This document shows positions 62,216 through 64,000 of a stretch of DNA of 64,000 bases, one piece after another. The stretch spans positions 372,001 through 436,000 of the forward strand of contig JAJOHG010000022.1 in the NCBI GenBank assembly GCA_021029095.1. Direction: 5' to 3'. The notes beneath the pieces are model-generated. The model worked only from the letters and a program-made list of their open reading frames with translations, was not told the origin of the DNA and did no database searches. A program made the position numbers and the translations under genes. The first letter of the stretch is position 1. Each line of letters begins with the position of its first letter. This DNA comes from Phellopilus nigrolimitatus. Taxonomy: Eukaryota > Basidiomycota > Agaricomycetes > Hymenochaetales > Hymenochaetaceae.

Positions 62216-64000
62216 ATGGCCACGGCGGCGGCGACGGCGCGTCCGCGAAACGGCAAAGGGGGCAACAAGTCGACGCTCGAGGCGAACCACCGCTTCCCCG
62301 CGTTCTACGCGTGCTACCTCCTCAAATCCGTGCGCACGCCCAAGTCCAACGCGTGCGTCCGCCTTTCTCCGTCCGGCCTTGCATCTCTACGCACCTCAAT
62401 GACTTATGATGACAAAACGTCTAACTCTTAGCTCATAGGACGTACATCGGGAGCACGCCCAACCCACCGCGCCGTCTTCGGTGCGTCTCGCATATCCCCC
62501 TTCTCTCGTTCCCTTAAGACTGACGCGTCCATCGCGGGTACCAGGCAACACAACGGTGAGCTCGCCGCGGGAGCAGCGAAGACCGCTCGTAACCGACCGT
62601 GGGCCATGCATATGATCGTGCATGGCTTCCCCTCGAAGCTCGCGGCACTCCAGTTCGAGTGGGCCTGGCAGCACCCGCACATGTCGCGGCACCTCAAGGG
62701 CGTACGCGACGGTGCTTTCACCGACCACAGCGGCGGTGCGGACGGGAATGGCCTCGGCACGGGGAACGCAAATACTCCGCTGTTTGGGAGGGGGGCCAGG
62801 ACGCTGAAGGCGAACATCAAGTGAGTTCATACGCCGATTTGTGTCTTCGAGAGTCGTTGCGAGCGAACGAACGCAGGGTCGCGCGTACGATGCTTGCGAC
62901 GCATCCCTACACGACGTGGCCATTGTGCGTGAAGCTCTTCACGCGCGACGCCGTCAAACTTTGGGCGGCTGCGGATCCGGACGCGCTTCCCGCCTCGGCC
63001 AGGAAGGCAAAATCAAAACTGGGCCCGTCAGACTCACTTGCCGAGGACAATCTGGTCGCGAATCTGCCGCGCGGGCTCACGGTGACAGTCGAGCTGGAGG
63101 GAGTCGACGGAAAGGGGGAGTCGGAGCCCGGAGCGGGGCTGAAGCGAACAGGACCGATAGACGTTACAGATGGTACGTACAGAAACCGAGACTTTTCATT
63201 ATTCTCTGAACATCCATTTCATCTCAACGCTATCTTTATTTCCACCGACACCCCACACTAAAATCATCATTCGCCAACAGCTCAGTTCACCTTGACGCAT
63301 CTCGCGAAGCACACCGCGCTCCTCGCGCGCGCCGCCGTGCCGACGTGCTCCGTCTGCGCGCGGCCCCTCACGCTCGGAGTCGCCCCGGAAGACCAACTCA
63401 CGCTCGCGCTGTGCCCCGCGCCTGCGTGCAGCGGCATCGCGCACCTATCGTGCCTCGCTCGCCGGTTTTTAGAGGACGAGGCGCAAAGCCGCTCGCACGC
63501 GACACCTGACGCGCCCGCCTCCTGCGGCTCGGCGCTCATCCCGCGCGGAGGGTCCTGCCCCTCCTGCTCCTCCTATGTCCTATGGGGCGACGTCGTGCGG
63601 GGGTGCTATCGCCGGTGGGCGGGTGCCCAAGGGGGCATCGTTATGGCCGATGTTGACGAGGAAGAGATTGACGGCCAGAAGGCGGCTGGTGAAGGAGAAG
63701 AGGATGAGACCGAGGCACCCCCGGTAAAGACACCGAAGAAAGCGAGGGGGAAGGCGAAGGCGATCGAGGACCTGGGCCCTTCGCCGAAGAGGAAGCGCGC
63801 GGCGTCGCCTGACAAACCGAAGTCTAAATCCAAACCTACGACGACGAGGGCGAAGTCAAAATCAGCCCTTGCGGCGCGGAAAAAGGCGGTGGATGGCGAG
63901 GAGCCAGAGTATGAGACGTTTGACCTCAATGTGAGCGGCTCTGAGTCTGATAGCGTGCCTGGAACGAGCTCGAGGGCGATGTCGAAAGTGACAACTACAA
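62216..64000 (+). CDS. SLX1: Structure-specific endonuclease subunit SLX1 (3' end outside window)
   Basis: Catalytic subunit of SLX1-SLX4, which resolves Holliday junctions and flaps in the nucleus. Exons 62216-62352, 62439-62480, 62545-62820, 62877-63172 and 63281 to beyond 64000; introns 86, 64, 56 and 108 nt; phases match. The GIY-YIG nuclease is split over exons 1-3: [30 protein letters not shown] (with the catalytic-type Arg) and the EWAWQHP helix with its Glu. Exon 5 has the C-terminal RING-like zinc finger: [28 protein letters not shown] and SCPSC. A basic, Lys/Ser-rich tail follows and is still open at the window edge, so the protein is longer than typical SLX1. Confidence 0.92.

Overview
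The window looks like nuclear DNA of a filamentous basidiomycete, probably an Agaricomycete. It has GC-rich genes split by many 50-110 nt GT...AG introns, fungal housekeeping genes (PPX1, RCF1, EMC2, external NADH dehydrogenase, RPS30, SLX1), a basidiomycete-style F-box gene, a tandem pair of Clp1-like genes, and chromodomain Ty3/gypsy retrotransposons. Exon structures were assembled by hand from splice sites, reading-frame phase and recalled family conservation. No database search was possible.

Layout. 0-21 kb is a normal gene block: PPX1-like exopolyphosphatase (+), an AGC-like protein kinase (-), RCF1 (-), EMC2 (-), a type II NADH dehydrogenase with three apparent single-base insertions (-), RPS30 (-), an FMN-dependent alpha-hydroxy-acid oxidase (-) and a large SAP-domain protein (+). 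21.7-50.5 kb is an AT-richer accessory island. It holds an intronless F-box gene with a minisatellite leader, then a three-layer nest: a short GACCCG-rich repeat is split by Ty3/gypsy element A (- strand), which is split by Ty3/gypsy element B (+ strand). Each insertion keeps its 5-bp target duplication. To the right lies about 10 kb of gene fragments placed end to end (HSP70, SEC24, HAD/NIF-type phosphatase, SMC2, RPL24 twice, a PRP2/DHX16-like helicase, a Pho85-type cyclin), a solo LTR of the B family and a fold-back element. The island is bracketed by two copies of the 3' end of a DUF726 gene. 50.5-64 kb is again a normal block: the intact DUF726 hydrolase-like gene, an intronless coiled-coil protein, two Clp1-like paralogues and SLX1, which runs off the right edge.

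The most interesting points are in the island. Both retrotransposons carry a primer-binding site that is the exact reverse complement of the LTR segment about 30 nt downstream of a TATA box, which is the signature of Tf1-type self-priming. Both have leaders of about 600 nt or more with no ATG. Element B has a canonical -1 slippery heptamer directly before the gag stop. It also has an extra two-frame ORF downstream of pol that encodes zinc knuckles, with CTT TGA at the frame junction. The gene-fragment mosaic includes a helicase fragment lodged antisense in a cyclin pseudogene and flanked by an 8-bp duplication.
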